This document shows positions 37,147 to 46,900 of a stretch of 64,000 bases of DNA, piece after piece. The stretch is taken from positions 1,240,001-1,304,000 of the forward strand of contig JADJAA010000002.1 of the NCBI GenBank assembly GCA_016704485.1. The letters are read 5' to 3'. Source of the DNA: Flavobacteriales bacterium. Its GTDB lineage: Bacteria > Bacteroidota > Bacteroidia > Flavobacteriales_F > PHOS-HE28. Within the stretch, counting starts at the first letter, position 1. Each line of letters begins with the position of its first letter. A model generated the notes under the pieces. It had not been told where the DNA came from, searched no databases, and saw only the letters and a list, made by a program, of their open reading frames with translations. The position numbers were made by a program, and so were the translations under genes.

Positions 37147-40100
37147 TCACGGAAACTGCGCCGCTCTTATAGTGGTAGGGTTCACACCACCAATATTCAG
37201 AAGAATGGGATCACGGTCATTGCCTAGGCCTGTGTACTTGATCTGGCCGTTCATATTCACATCGCTTGTTGAGTAACCGACCACGGTATTGGTTGGTACG
37301 ACACCTCCAATTTCCACAAGGATCAGGTCGCGATCATTGCCTAGGCCCGTGTATTGGATCAAGCCATCGTGGCTTACATCACCCGCCCAAAGCGTGTAGG
37401 TGCTTCCTTCCAATTTCATTGGATCGATACCATAGGCCTGCACACTTCCATTGGAAAGATCGATGCTCGTAGTCTGCGTTGCGCTTATGTTGTGCGAGGA
37501 ATTGGTTACCACACCCAAGTGATTGCGATGCTTAATGATCACACGATACTGTCCAATGGGTACTATGAATCTGACCGGCGAAACACCATCCATATCAACA
37601 ACGTCTCCATCACGTTGCAACAAGGCGTTCCGGGTTGCCACAATATCCGCTTCGGAGCCTGAAGGACTAAGCGCAACATAGACCCAATCCACTATGGCAT
37701 TTGCTCCGGGCGTATTCAGAACCGATTGTACCGTTGCTTCACCACCGCCACCAACTTGCACAAAGCCAAGCGCGCTGTAAGGTTCGGTCAATGGTAAGAG
37801 GCTCATCGTACGCAATGCATCGCTCATCAGGGCACTGCCCACTTCAAAGGGTCCATCAAGAAAGACCCGCGCATTCAGTTTGGCAGGAGGCACGTAACAC
37901 ACCTTCAATTCCGGCCAAAGTTGCGAGTCTGGATGATCACTGGAGGAGAAGATCATTCTTCGGTAGTGGTCCGGAGAACTAATGGAGAACTGAAACCCGT
38001 GACTTATACTTGGATCCAGCACCATGTCGTGTACCAACGTGGTCACATCGATCCCGAGGTAATCCTCGAACGGCGCGGAGGACTCGGCTAAAGACACTTC
38101 GCCCGCAGTGGTAACAGTTGGTTTGTTATTCCACGTTACGGTTTGTTCATTCCATGAACTGGTGATCCTTTGCAGCTTGGAGGCGTTGGATCCGGAGAGC
38201 GTTGAATGACCACCATCCACGGAGGTAGGATTACCATACAAGGAAAGGTCAGCAGATTGTACGCTAGATCCGATTGGTATACTGCTCATGTCGAATTCCA
38301 TTAGGGCATTCGTCGTACCAGAGGATCCGAGCCAGGTCCATTCCATTGCATAATTGCTCGGCCCGTTTCCATAGTTTGTAGTATTGGTAGGGCCGAAAGG
38401 ACCATTTTGATCGTTGAGGAACCAGACAATGGCATCCTTGCCTTCGGTCGGTCCGGGCTTCAGTATCAGCTGTGCCGAACCATTGTTCGGTAATAGATCG
38501 AATGCAACGGAGAGTGTATCATCCAACGGGTATCCTTCACCAACGGCCGCACACCATACCTCCAACACGTGTGGCCCGACCGATGCATTTGGTAGAGCTA
38601 TGAAGGTATAGGTAGTATCATCTCCGGGTAACATGGTGCCGATGATCATCTCACCCACTGCGGGTCCGCCGTCCAAGCTGAAGTTCACAGGCAGATCCTG
38701 TATGGGGAGGGATCCGTTATTCTTGAAGTTCACGGTTACCTCATTCGGTGGTGTTCCACAGGATCCCAGAGTTCCGGGCATCGGGTTCACCACATGTTGG
38801 CACGTAGCATTGGTACCCGCTGGAGGCACGTAACAGATCTTCAATTCGGGCCATTTCATCGGATCCGGGTGATCACTGGATGCAAAAACAAGCGCACGGT
38901 AAAACTGCGGCGTTATGGTGGAAAGTTGGAACCCGTGGCTATTTGCAGGGTCCTGTACCATATCGTTCACCAGATCTGTCACATCGATATTCAAATAATC
39001 CTGATCGTTCGAAATGGACGGTGCCAAAGCCACTTCATTCGCAGCGGTGAACGTGGGTCTGTTATTCCAAGTAACGGTCTGTTCATTCCAAGCGCTTGTG
39101 ATCCGCTGCAGCTTGGCAGCATTAGATCCTGAAAGCGTGGAATGTCCGCCGGTTGTAACGGCAGTATTGCCGTATAGTGATAACGAACTTGAGAGAATGG
39201 TGGATCCGGCGGGGATACTGCTCAGATCAAATTCCATAAGGCTATGAATTCGACCCACGGAACTGTTCCAAGTCCATTCCAACGCATAGTAATTTTGGTT
39301 TACGCCATAATTGGTGGTGTTCGTGGGTCCGAAGGGGCCGTTCTGGGTCGTCAATAACCAGATAGTAGCATCCTTGCCGTCAAGAGGACCAGGCTTCAGT
39401 GTAAGGTTCAGTCCTCCAGTGTTCTGAACTGTATTGAACGATACGAGCAGGGTGTCATCCAACAGGTAACCTTCACCAACAGCAGCGGTCCAGACCTTAA
39501 CGGCATGTGGTCCAAGGCTGGTTGCATTCAACGGTGCCAAGAAGGTATACGTGGTGTCAGTTCCAGGCTGTAGCGCGCCTTGGATGGTTTCATTCACTAC
39601 GGTTCCAGCATCTAGTCGGTATCTCACCGGTAGATCAACAATTGGTTGGATCCCATTATTCCTGAAATTCACTTTTACCATATCGGGTGGCGGTTCACAT
39701 GCACCCACCTGACCGGTAACTGGGCTTAGGATCTGGTTACAAACGGCATTAATGTCTATAGGCAGATCGAACGCTTCCGTCTGGTCGCTTCTACTATAAA
39801 CCGATCCCTGATCTGCGCTGTAACCAAGACCGCGACGCGCGAATGCGGTATACAGCAACAAGTAATTAGCACCACCGTTATTGATCTGATCAGCAAGCAG
39901 GATCGCATCCCGAGCATCCACAAAACCTGGGTTGCACGGCGTAAGTTTCATGCCATCGATCACCAACTGTATGGCCATGTTGTTCCCTCCGGTTCCGTTG
40001 TAGATATCCGGATCATAGCCGTACTGATCGATCAGATCCCACGTAACTTCCCAAAGGATGGTACACCACACAAAGCCGATCCCGTGCGGCACACTTACGC

Positions 40101-41640
40101 CACTGTTCGTATTGCCATACGTGTAATTGTTCACTGAAAAGGAGGTGCTGTAAGGCGACGGTCTTATCCCCGGTCCTGATATCGGCTCACCAACCACGAA
40201 CGTTCCCATTCCTCGGGCATCCGGACCCATATCGCCGGGTTCCATGGTCATCATCATCGCCAAAAAATCGCTCCAACCCTCCCCCATTTGTTCGTTGTTC
40301 GACAAACAACTGGTATTGCTGGCACCACCAACCAAACGGTTGCTGACCCCGTGACCATATTCGTGTGTAATAACACCATTGTCAAGATCGCCATCGATCT
40401 GTGGTGAACCATCCCAAAGGAACATCTGCATCCGCGGCAGCGCGCCATCCGGGGGTGTACCGAAGTTCGCATTGTTAGTACCACTTCCGTCCTGGGCATC
40501 GGCTTGCACATAGTCGTTCCCTAGCCCACCGTTGCCGTAGTTATTGCTTTGGAAATTTCCACTCTGCTCATCGAAGCCATATTGGTACAGCACATCATGA
40601 ATGATATTGTTCCAATAGAACAGATTGGTAACGGCGGCGTCGGTGTATGTACTCGGCTGTTGTGTAAGGTTGATCGGGAAGTTGAAATCCAGTGTTGCTG
40701 ATCCATTGGGACTATACCCTGTTCCATTGTTACCGTTCTGATCTTCTTGTGCATGAACGTTATTCCCGCGTGTGATCGTGTACTCCGCTCCAGGCGCACC
40801 ATTGGTATCGTGCCAACCATAGGGCGAAGCGTTCAGCGCTGCATTCCATGGTGAATTCTGAAGCGAGCGCGGCCCATGCGACGGGCTTTCCGTTGGCCAT
40901 GAATACACGTTGTAATCGTTAGGTTCGGGTGGTGCAAATGGCGACTCTGGTAAACACGGTTGATCATTATGCGAAGGATGATCAAAACTGCATTGGGCAA
41001 CCATATCGTTCCGATCCAGTTCCGTACCTGTAGATGCATCGATCCGCACCTTCCACCAGTGACTTCCATCCGGCAATTGGAACTCAACGTCCCATACCAG
41101 GAACACCTCTTGATCCTTTGCCAAATACATGAGCTGCACATTGATAGGTCCATCCGTTGAAGCAACGTCAATATAACTCCAACGTTTGCGATCAGGATCA
41201 TGCTTATCCAGTTGGGTCGTGCTAAAAGTGAGTCCTTCCCTTTGGAGCACTTGCGACATAGCCTGCTCAGCAGAGAATGAAGGCGTAACCGAATTTACTT
41301 TCTCAGCCAACCCTTTCACCGCACCATTATTCAACGCGATCAGTTCGCCGTTCTGCTTCGTGTGTACTGCAATATCACCATTGAACACTTCGATACCACC
41401 GTGCCGTTGGCGCAAGAATGTGTGTATTACAGCGCCGTTGTGGGAACTGTATTTGTCACGTACCACAAGATCAGAAAGGTCTTGGGGCGTAAACCCTTTG
41501 GGCACCAATTCAGCCTCAATAAGTTTAGTGATCATTGGGTCAACCTGCTGAGCGACCAACAACGAAGAACAGCCTATCGCAATGCAGAGCAGAAGGCATC
41601 GAGAGTTTGGGATCAATAACATTTGGTGGTTCTGGAACAT
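37147..41640 (-). CDS. Large M36 (fungalysin) metalloprotease with duplicated DNRLRE modules
   Basis: A 1497-residue exported protease. Signal peptide to about 31, FTP/propeptide region (50-210), then an M36 domain with the zinc site HEYGH at 426-430 and the third ligand in EGWSD at 454-458. After it come two nearly identical modules of about 313 residues, each with a CARDB-like beta domain and a DNRLRE domain (SSWNEQTVTWNN). The end holds two YTGLGNDRD repeats of a Bacteroidota C-terminal domain; this is not the standard type A sorting sequence, although export is expected. The protease would digest extracellular proteins. Confidence 0.9.
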   Translation of the reverse strand: MFQNHQMLLIPNSRCLLLCIAIGCSSLLVAQQVDPMITKLIEAELVPKGFTPQDLSDLVVRDKYSSHNGAVIHTFLRQRHGGIEVFNGDIAVHTKQNGELIALNNGAVKGLAEKVNSVTPSFSAEQAMSQVLQREGLTFSTTQLDKHDPDRKRWSYIDVASTDGPINVQLMYLAKDQEVFLVWDVEFQLPDGSHWWKVRIDASTGTELDRNDMVAQCSFDHPSHNDQPCLPESPFAPPEPNDYNVYSWPTESPSHGPRSLQNSPWNAALNASPYGWHDTNGAPGAEYTITRGNNVHAQEDQNGNNGTGYSPNGSATLDFNFPINLTQQPSTYTDAAVTNLFYWNNIIHDVLYQYGFDEQSGNFQSNNYGNGGLGNDYVQADAQDGSGTNNANFGTPPDGALPRMQMFLWDGSPQIDGDLDNGVITHEYGHGVSNRLVGGASNTSCLSNNEQMGEGWSDFLAMMMTMEPGDMGPDARGMGTFVVGEPISGPGIRPSPYSTSFSVNNYTYGNTNSGVSVPHGIGFVWCTILWEVTWDLIDQYGYDPDIYNGTGGNNMAIQLVIDGMKLTPCNPGFVDARDAILLADQINNGGANYLLLYTAFARRGLGYSADQGSVYSRSDQTEAFDLPIDINAVCNQILSPVTGQVGACEPPPDMVKVNFRNNGIQPIVDLPVRYRLDAGTVVNETIQGALQPGTDTTYTFLAPLNATSLGPHAVKVWTAAVGEGYLLDDTLLVSFNTVQNTGGLNLTLKPGPLDGKDATIWLLTTQNGPFGPTNTTNYGVNQNYYALEWTWNSSVGRIHSLMEFDLSSIPAGSTILSSSLSLYGNTAVTTGGHSTLSGSNAAKLQRITSAWNEQTVTWNNRPTFTAANEVALAPSISNDQDYLNIDVTDLVNDMVQDPANSHGFQLSTITPQFYRALVFASSDHPDPMKWPELKICYVPPAGTNATCQHVVNPMPGTLGSCGTPPNEVTVNFKNNGSLPIQDLPVNFSLDGGPAVGEMIIGTMLPGDDTTYTFIALPNASVGPHVLEVWCAAVGEGYPLDDTLSVAFDLLPNNGSAQLILKPGPTEGKDAIVWFLNDQNGPFGPTNTTNYGNGPSNYAMEWTWLGSSGTTNALMEFDMSSIPIGSSVQSADLSLYGNPTSVDGGHSTLSGSNASKLQRITSSWNEQTVTWNNKPTVTTAGEVSLAESSAPFEDYLGIDVTTLVHDMVLDPSISHGFQFSISSPDHYRRMIFSSSDHPDSQLWPELKVCYVPPAKLNARVFLDGPFEVGSALMSDALRTMSLLPLTEPYSALGFVQVGGGGEATVQSVLNTPGANAIVDWVYVALSPSGSEADIVATRNALLQRDGDVVDMDGVSPVRFIVPIGQYRVIIKHRNHLGVVTNSSHNISATQTTSIDLSNGSVQAYGIDPMKLEGSTYTLWAGDVSHDGLIQYTGLGNDRDLILVEIGGVVPTNTVVGYSTSDVNMNGQIKYTGLGNDRDPILLNIGGVNPTTIRAAQFP
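37870..39730 (-). repeat. Two tandem 940-bp modules inside the M36 protease gene
   Basis: Two copies of a beta domain plus DNRLRE unit. The offset is about 940 bases, seen for example in CYVPPA, which recurs near 37890 and 38830. Confidence 0.75.
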
Positions 41641-41896
41641 CGTTGAGAAGACGTGATCTCTGGTCAGGGTTGCCTTTCACGCGACCAATGCCCATGGATA
41701 CGAGGCAATTTAGCGCATTTTGAAACATACATCTCCGGTGCCATTAAAGTCGTGTCACATCATGAACGGAACGGACCTTGTCTTTTCGCAGCGATCCATT
41801 CTATGTTTGGAAACTGAGTCATTTTATTAGAAAATGACCACTGTGAGCATATTCGATCGATGACGATTCCAAATTCTACAGGTCATTCCCGCAGGG

Positions 41897-41905
41897 TACC
41901 TTTGC
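41897..41905 (+). promoter_or_regulatory. -7 element directly before the DUF58 gene (leaderless layout)
   Basis: TACCTTTGC, a full match, ending three bases before the ATG at 41909. Transcription would begin at or near the start codon. Confidence 0.55.
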
Positions 41906-41908
41906 GCC

Positions 41909-42853
41909 ATGCCGATTGAGCAGAAACACATACAGGCGTTAAGCGCACTCGAGTTCAAAGCGCGGCAAGTGGTCGAGGGCTTTTTGGCGGGGTTGCATAA
42001 GAGTCCGTTCCATGGCTTCAGTGTGGAGTTCGCGGAGCACAGGGCGTATAACCAAGGTGAAAGCACGCGGCATATCGACTGGAAGCTTTACGCGCGAACG
42101 GATAAGCTCTACACTAAGCGGTACGAGGAAGAGACCAACTTGCGGTGCCAACTGGTGGTGGATACCAGCAGCAGCATGTACTACCCCGACAATTCGGTCG
42201 CCGAGCGGAGTCGAGGTGCCCGAATTGAGTTCAACAAAGTGGAATTTGCGGTACACGCGGCGGCTGCGTTCATTCAATTGCTCCGCAAACAGCGGGATGC
42301 TGTTGGTCTCACCACATTCAGTGATTCGGTCCACATTGCCGAGCAAGCGCGCAGCAACGCGGTACACTTGCGGCATTTGATGCAGCATTTGGAAGATATA
42401 CTATCCGTGGATGCGCCATCACGCGGCCAAACCACATCCGTAGTAGAAGCTTTGAACGACATTGCTCGTAGAGCGCACCGTCGCAGTTTGGTGGTGATCC
42501 TTAGCGACATGTTGGACGGGCAGGATCGCGAAGAAGAGGTCTTCGATGCGTTGCAACACTTGCGCTTCAACAAGCACGATATCATTCTCTTTCACGTGGT
42601 GGATCGCAAACACGAGTTGGAATTGGACCTACAGGACCGCCCCTACACCTTCGTTGATGTGGAGACGAAGGAGGAAGTGAAGGCGCACCCCAGCGAGGTT
42701 CGTGATGCGTACAAGGCCGCGATGAAGGAGCGATGGCACCAACTGAAGTTGAAGTGTGGCCAATACCGGATCGACCTGGTGGAAGCGGATATCAACAAAG
42801 GCTTCGAGCCGTTGTTGTTGGAATTCCTAACGAAACGAGCGCGGCTTTACTAG
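41909..42853 (+). CDS. DUF58 (vWA-like) protein
   Basis: A 314-residue cytosolic protein. The DUF58 signature is EFAEHRAYNQGESTRHIDWK followed by LYARTDKLYTKRYEEE. A vWA-type metal site is suggested by VVDTSSSMYYP (DxSxS) and LSDMLDGQ. DUF58 proteins usually pair with MoxR ATPases and membrane vWA proteins as chaperone-like systems. No MoxR gene lies in this window, so here it stands alone. The promoter layout suggests a leaderless message. Confidence 0.92.
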   Translation: MPIEQKHIQALSALEFKARQVVEGFLAGLHKSPFHGFSVEFAEHRAYNQGESTRHIDWKLYARTDKLYTKRYEEETNLRCQLVVDTSSSMYYPDNSVAERSRGARIEFNKVEFAVHAAAAFIQLLRKQRDAVGLTTFSDSVHIAEQARSNAVHLRHLMQHLEDILSVDAPSRGQTTSVVEALNDIARRAHRRSLVVILSDMLDGQDREEEVFDALQHLRFNKHDIILFHVVDRKHELELDLQDRPYTFVDVETKEEVKAHPSEVRDAYKAAMKERWHQLKLKCGQYRIDLVEADINKGFEPLLLEFLTKRARLY

Positions 42854-42860
42854 CCTGTTT

Positions 42861-43226
42861 TCAGGTCACCGTTTTTTTACTCGCTTTCGCTAGTGGATTG
42901 AATTTCAGCGTTTGCTGCAACCAATACTTCAGTGCCTTGTCATTTTGAAACCCATCCGGCGTAACGAAAATATAGCCTTTCATGGGTCGCCCGGTGAAAT
43001 CCATTGGTAAGCATTCCGGCTTCTCGATCTCCTTTTCGTAGGCTTCCTCCCCTATTCGTGCCATCAACAAGCTATCGCCGTACTTTTTATCGATGTGGAT
43101 CCCGCAAAGCATTTTGTTATCCACTTGAAAGAGGTGACCGCCCATCATATCCTTACTTGTGAAATCAACGCTGAGGATGCTCAGCACGTTCTTGATCCGT
43201 TGGGCAAGCAGTTCATCGTAGGCCAT
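42861..43226 (-). CDS. TfoX/Sxy N-terminal domain protein
   Basis: A 121-residue protein matching the N-terminal TfoX domain: ELLAQRIKNVLSI, MMGGHLFQVDNKMLCGI and MARIGEEAYE, ending in MKGYIFVTPDGF. In gamma-proteobacteria TfoX regulates competence; single-domain forms elsewhere have no known role. It converges on the DUF58 gene, with only 7 bases between their stop codons. Confidence 0.85.
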   Translation of the reverse strand: MAYDELLAQRIKNVLSILSVDFTSKDMMGGHLFQVDNKMLCGIHIDKKYGDSLLMARIGEEAYEKEIEKPECLPMDFTGRPMKGYIFVTPDGFQNDKALKYWLQQTLKFNPLAKASKKTVT

Positions 43227-43540
43227 GTGTTTGTATTTGAAAGCTAGTTCTGAGATCCGACATCCGTAGTGATCGCATCTCGTTTTGGGGAAATACCATG
43301 CAAGATCGCCTTCGCTGCTTCAAGTTGATCATTCAGAAGGTTCACTACCCCCATGTTCAATTGACCTTAAGGAGTTGCCTGTATTGCTCCAATTCGCTGA
43401 TGGTGAACAATGTACAAACACATTATTAAGTTGACCAGAAAGACATTCTCTCGAAAATGAACCGAACGGCACCGAGAAATTTGCAGGATCGACCCAACCG
43501 CTTACATTTGCACCCGCTTCGCTGAAAAGCTTAGTTAGTC
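43227..43540. other. Intergenic region before tRNA-Asp
   Basis: Holds the tRNA promoter at its right end. A 36-codon minus-strand ORF (43244-43354, starting MGVVNLLNDQLEAAK) is present but has no family match that I recognise and may be chance. Confidence 0.4.
43480..43511 (+). promoter_or_regulatory. Promoter of tRNA-Asp
   Basis: TTTG (43480-43483), a 19-base spacer, and TACATTTGC (43503-43511): a full Bacteroidota -33/-7 promoter, 29 bases before the tRNA. Confidence 0.8.
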
Positions 43541-43614
43541 GGTTCGGTAGTTCAGCTGGTTAGAATGCCGCCCTGTCACGGCGGAGGTCGCGGGTTCGAG
43601 TCCCGTCCGGACCG
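43541..43614 (+). tRNA. trnD: tRNA-Asp (GTC)
   Basis: A 74-base cloverleaf. Acceptor GGTTCGG pairs with CCGGACC, the anticodon stem CCGCC/GGCGG encloses CTGTCAC with anticodon GTC, and the T arm is GCGGG-TTCGAGT-CCCGT. The discriminator is G. CCA is not encoded. Strong promoter upstream; the 3' end is repeated three more times downstream. Confidence 0.97.
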
Positions 43615-43620
43615 CAAAGA

Positions 43621-43644
43621 CCCTCACGAAAGTGGGGGTTTTTT
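43621..43644 (+). terminator. tRNA-Asp terminator, array copy 1
   Basis: CCCTCAC, GAAA tetraloop, GTGGGGG, then six T. Confidence 0.93.
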
Positions 43645-43723
43645 CGTTTCCGGATGGGACGAGAAGTTTATCCCACAGGAGGCCTTGGCCGACTTGAGGG
43701 AAGGCACGTCCGGACCGCAAAGA

Positions 43724-43747
43724 CCCTCACGAAAGTGGGGTTTTTTT
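43724..43747 (+). terminator. Terminator, array copy 2
   Basis: Same GAAA-loop hairpin with one fewer G, followed by seven T. Confidence 0.9.
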
Positions 43748-43827
43748 CGTTTCCGGATGGGACGAGAAGTTTATCCCACAGGAGGCCTTGGCCGACTTGA
43801 GGGAAGGCACGTCCGGACCGCAAAAGA

Positions 43828-43851
43828 CCCTCACGAAAGTGGGGGTTTTTT
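43828..43851 (+). terminator. Terminator, array copy 3
   Basis: Same GAAA-loop hairpin, followed by six T. Confidence 0.9.
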
Positions 43852-43925
43852 CGTTTCTGGATGGGGCGAGAAGTTTATCCCACAGGAGGCCTTGGCCGAC
43901 TTGAGGGAAGGCCCATCCGGACCGC

Positions 43926-43954
43926 AAAAAAGCCCCTTTTTTAGGGGCTTTTTT
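43926..43954. terminator. Two-way terminator between the tRNA array and the R-M gene
   Basis: AAAAAAGCCCC and GGGGCTTTTTT form a symmetric hairpin with T runs on both strands, so it can serve the tRNA array and the converging R-M gene. Confidence 0.93.
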
Positions 43955-43977
43955 CGTTAACGTTGGTCATCTTCTAC

Positions 43978-46900
43978 TCACTCAATAACCCCAACTTTAT
44001 CCACCTCCTCCATCACTTTGCCCGTTTCTGTTAGCGCTACGATCATGCGCTGGTAGTGGCGGATGTCGTCGAAAGTGAGTTGGCGTTCACGACGATCCTT
44101 CAACCATTTCTGTGCAGGTTGGTAACCTCCGATATAAAAATTCCAAGCGACTTGCGGCACATCGGCAAAGTATTGCTGGTCGTTGATCCATACTTTGCCA
44201 TGGTCTTTGCTGGTAGCCTCGTACCCAATGCTATTCTTGCTCATCTTTCGTGTGACGGTATTATCGCCAGCAGCGGGAAACTTAGTAATGAACTGCTCCA
44301 CCATCGGGTCTTCCAACAAGTGCAGCTTACGCAGCTTGGCACCGAGTTGCACCAAAGCGCGAAATTTTTTCGCATCCTTCGGAAAGGGAATACGTGGAAA
44401 GTCACTTTTCAAGAACTCCTTGTACTTGGCACGGTAAGCCGGGCTGTGTAGCACGGTGTAGCAATAGTCCAGCACATCCAACGGCAGAAGTGCTTTGCCC
44501 GTACCGTGGGCGAAGAGTTCTTCAGGATTGAAAGTGTAGTTAAGGCCCATACCATTTGCCATTTGCTCAACCAACTTGATACCCAAGTTGGGCTGCACGC
44601 TATGGCTCAGTGCGCTCGTCTGTTGGTTTGTTTCAGGATAGATGTACAAGGGCGCAGCATAGGTAATGCCAGCGCCAGCCGATTTATTACCCGCATAACA
44701 CTGATCTGTAATGTGTTTTGTCGTGAACAATGAGAATTCATAAGCACTGCTCTGTGGTCTAATCCAAGCAATACTTATGTTGGTGCCTCTGAAGAAGTGT
44801 GGCATAACCTTTTCTCGACTCCAATCAACCATTCCTGGATGGTAATACATCACTCGTTCGTCAAACGGACGATAACTCATCGGCCTTACGTAGGTCCCAT
44901 GGTCAAGACCACGAATAGCCTTTCTTGCCTTAGGTAGTTTCCAGCCTCGCGAATCCCCGGCGAGATACTTCCCTGCTGAAGTAGAACCAAAGAACTTCAA
45001 ACGAACTTCATCATCAGTCTGTGATTCATCAACAAACGAAGCGATTCGATCTACCAGATTACTTGCATCAAAGTCAGTTACAAATCCATCCCTAGCGGAA
45101 ACGATGCCGGTTACATTGTTCGGGAATAGATCACCAAGGGCGATACCTTGGTCATACAAACGCTTTGCCGCGTAGTCCATTGGTACGAATAGGTATTGTG
45201 GACTAGAAGGAGTAATACATTCGAACTGGTTCGAATGTATGCTTTGCGTTCCGAGGAGGTTGTTCTTGTGTTCGCGGGTACCCCACAGACTTAGGTGCAT
45301 CACTTTTGCTAATATCCCTTTCTTCCATGCCTTAGATCGAATGAAAAGATTGATGCTTACACCCTGTTGGATATCAAACACGTTCTCATCCCTACTGCCA
45401 TCTGGAGACACTTCCTTCTTTTTGCTGTTACCGTGTAAGTCGATCACATAGATCTTGTCGAAAGTTTTCAGCAAGTGCCAACGCATCCCACGGAACGTGG
45501 GATTGTCCAAATAGCCGTGGTTGTTGACGTAGGCCAGCACACCCTCGCCGGTCTTCTCAATGAAGTGTTCACCGAATCGGATGAACTTTACATAGTCATC
45601 CTGTAGCCAGTGCTTACGTTCACCGAAATGCTCCCCGTCGACGTACTTATAGTCCTCGATCAGTCCGCTGATCCAATCACCCTTGTTGGTGCTTATGCCG
45701 CTGTACGGTGGATTCCCCAGTACTACCATCACGGGCGTATCGCGCTTCACAGAATTGGCCTCCTTAGCCTCTTGGCTTAGCCAGTTAGTCCAGAGAGTGA
45801 CGGTATCCCTGTGTGCTTCCTCAAGGCTGTTGGTCAGAAAGACTCGCAGACGTTGTTGATCATTGTTTGAAGGCTTCTGGTTAGGCGTACCGTGCGGCGT
45901 ACCCATATCATAGCCAGTATCGCGCAGCACTAGGTCCAGCTTCAGGTGCGCCATGGCATAGCTCGCCATCAGCAACTCAAAGCCGTTGAGGCGCGGGATC
46001 AAGTGCTGTTCCACATATTGCGGCCACATGCCTTCCTGCCCTTCGAATTTTGCATGTACCTGACGGACCACTTCGGCGAGGAACGTTCCGGTGCCCGTGG
46101 CGGGGTCCAGAACCTGAACACGATGAACCACCTCTTCAACCTCGACCTCCTTCACTTTTGAGCGCATATCGGCTGTAGCCTTGGTAAACACCTTCCGCTT
46201 CAAGCGGACCGTACTGGCATCCGCCAACCCCGCTGCCAGCCCAAATTCCTCTTTAAGGATATCATCCACTGCACGCACGATGAAGCGCACCACGGCATCC
46301 GGTGTGTACCAGACGCCGCGGCTCTTCCGCAGTTTTGGGTCGTACTGTGCTAGGAAGTCTTCATAGAAATGCATGAAAGCATCTTCGCGGCCACTACCCT
46401 TGCCAAAGCTGGTGAGCAACTTGGCGATATCGGTGGCACGGAAGATGTCCGCCAATGCATCTACGATCCACACGATCCGGTCATCGAGATCCGGGCCACT
46501 AATGCTATTGAAAAGTTTACGCAGAAAGGGGTTGCTCCGCGGGATCAGTTTTGCAGCTTCTTCGCGGCTGAAGCTGTCCGGTGTTGCGTCATGCAAGCGT
46601 GCAGCGAACATTCCGTAGGCGATGGTCTGCGCATATAGGTCGGCGAAACTGCGCGGCGTGATATCATGGATGAGGATGACCTTGAAGGCTTCGAGTTGCT
46701 CCCGGAGATCTGTGTTCGCCTGACTTTGTTCATCACTTTCAACAGCGGAGGCGATCACATCGGCCAGCAAGCGTGCTTTGCCCGCCATCATGCTCGCCAG
46801 TTTCTTCGGACTGGTTATGGTCTGGCCCTGCCATGCCGCGAAGTCGGCAATGAGGGCGTTGAACTTGTCGAACTCTTCAGGAAGCGGTTTTACTTTACCG

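Larger units (their letters stand above)
43604..43927 (+). repeat. 103-bp tandem array: tRNA-Asp 3' end plus terminator, three full units and a fourth partial
   Basis: CGTCCGGACCGCA, the 3' end of the tRNA, occurs at 43604, 43707, 43810 and (with one change) 43914. Each of the first three is followed by the same hairpin and about 65 bases of near-identical sequence. Periods are 103, 103 and 104. Confidence 0.95.

Noticed and set aside
43535..43720. Minus-strand ORF reading VRTGLEPATSAVTG across the tRNA
   Set aside because: This is the well-known false protein read from the antisense of a tRNA gene.
43604..43927. Possible CRISPR array
   Set aside because: The units are tandem and identical throughout, with no variable spacers and no cas genes.
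43565..43960. Plus-strand repeat-containing ORF of 131 codons
   Set aside because: It is made of tRNA 3' end, terminator hairpins and spacer at a 103-bp period, and has no start signal of its own.
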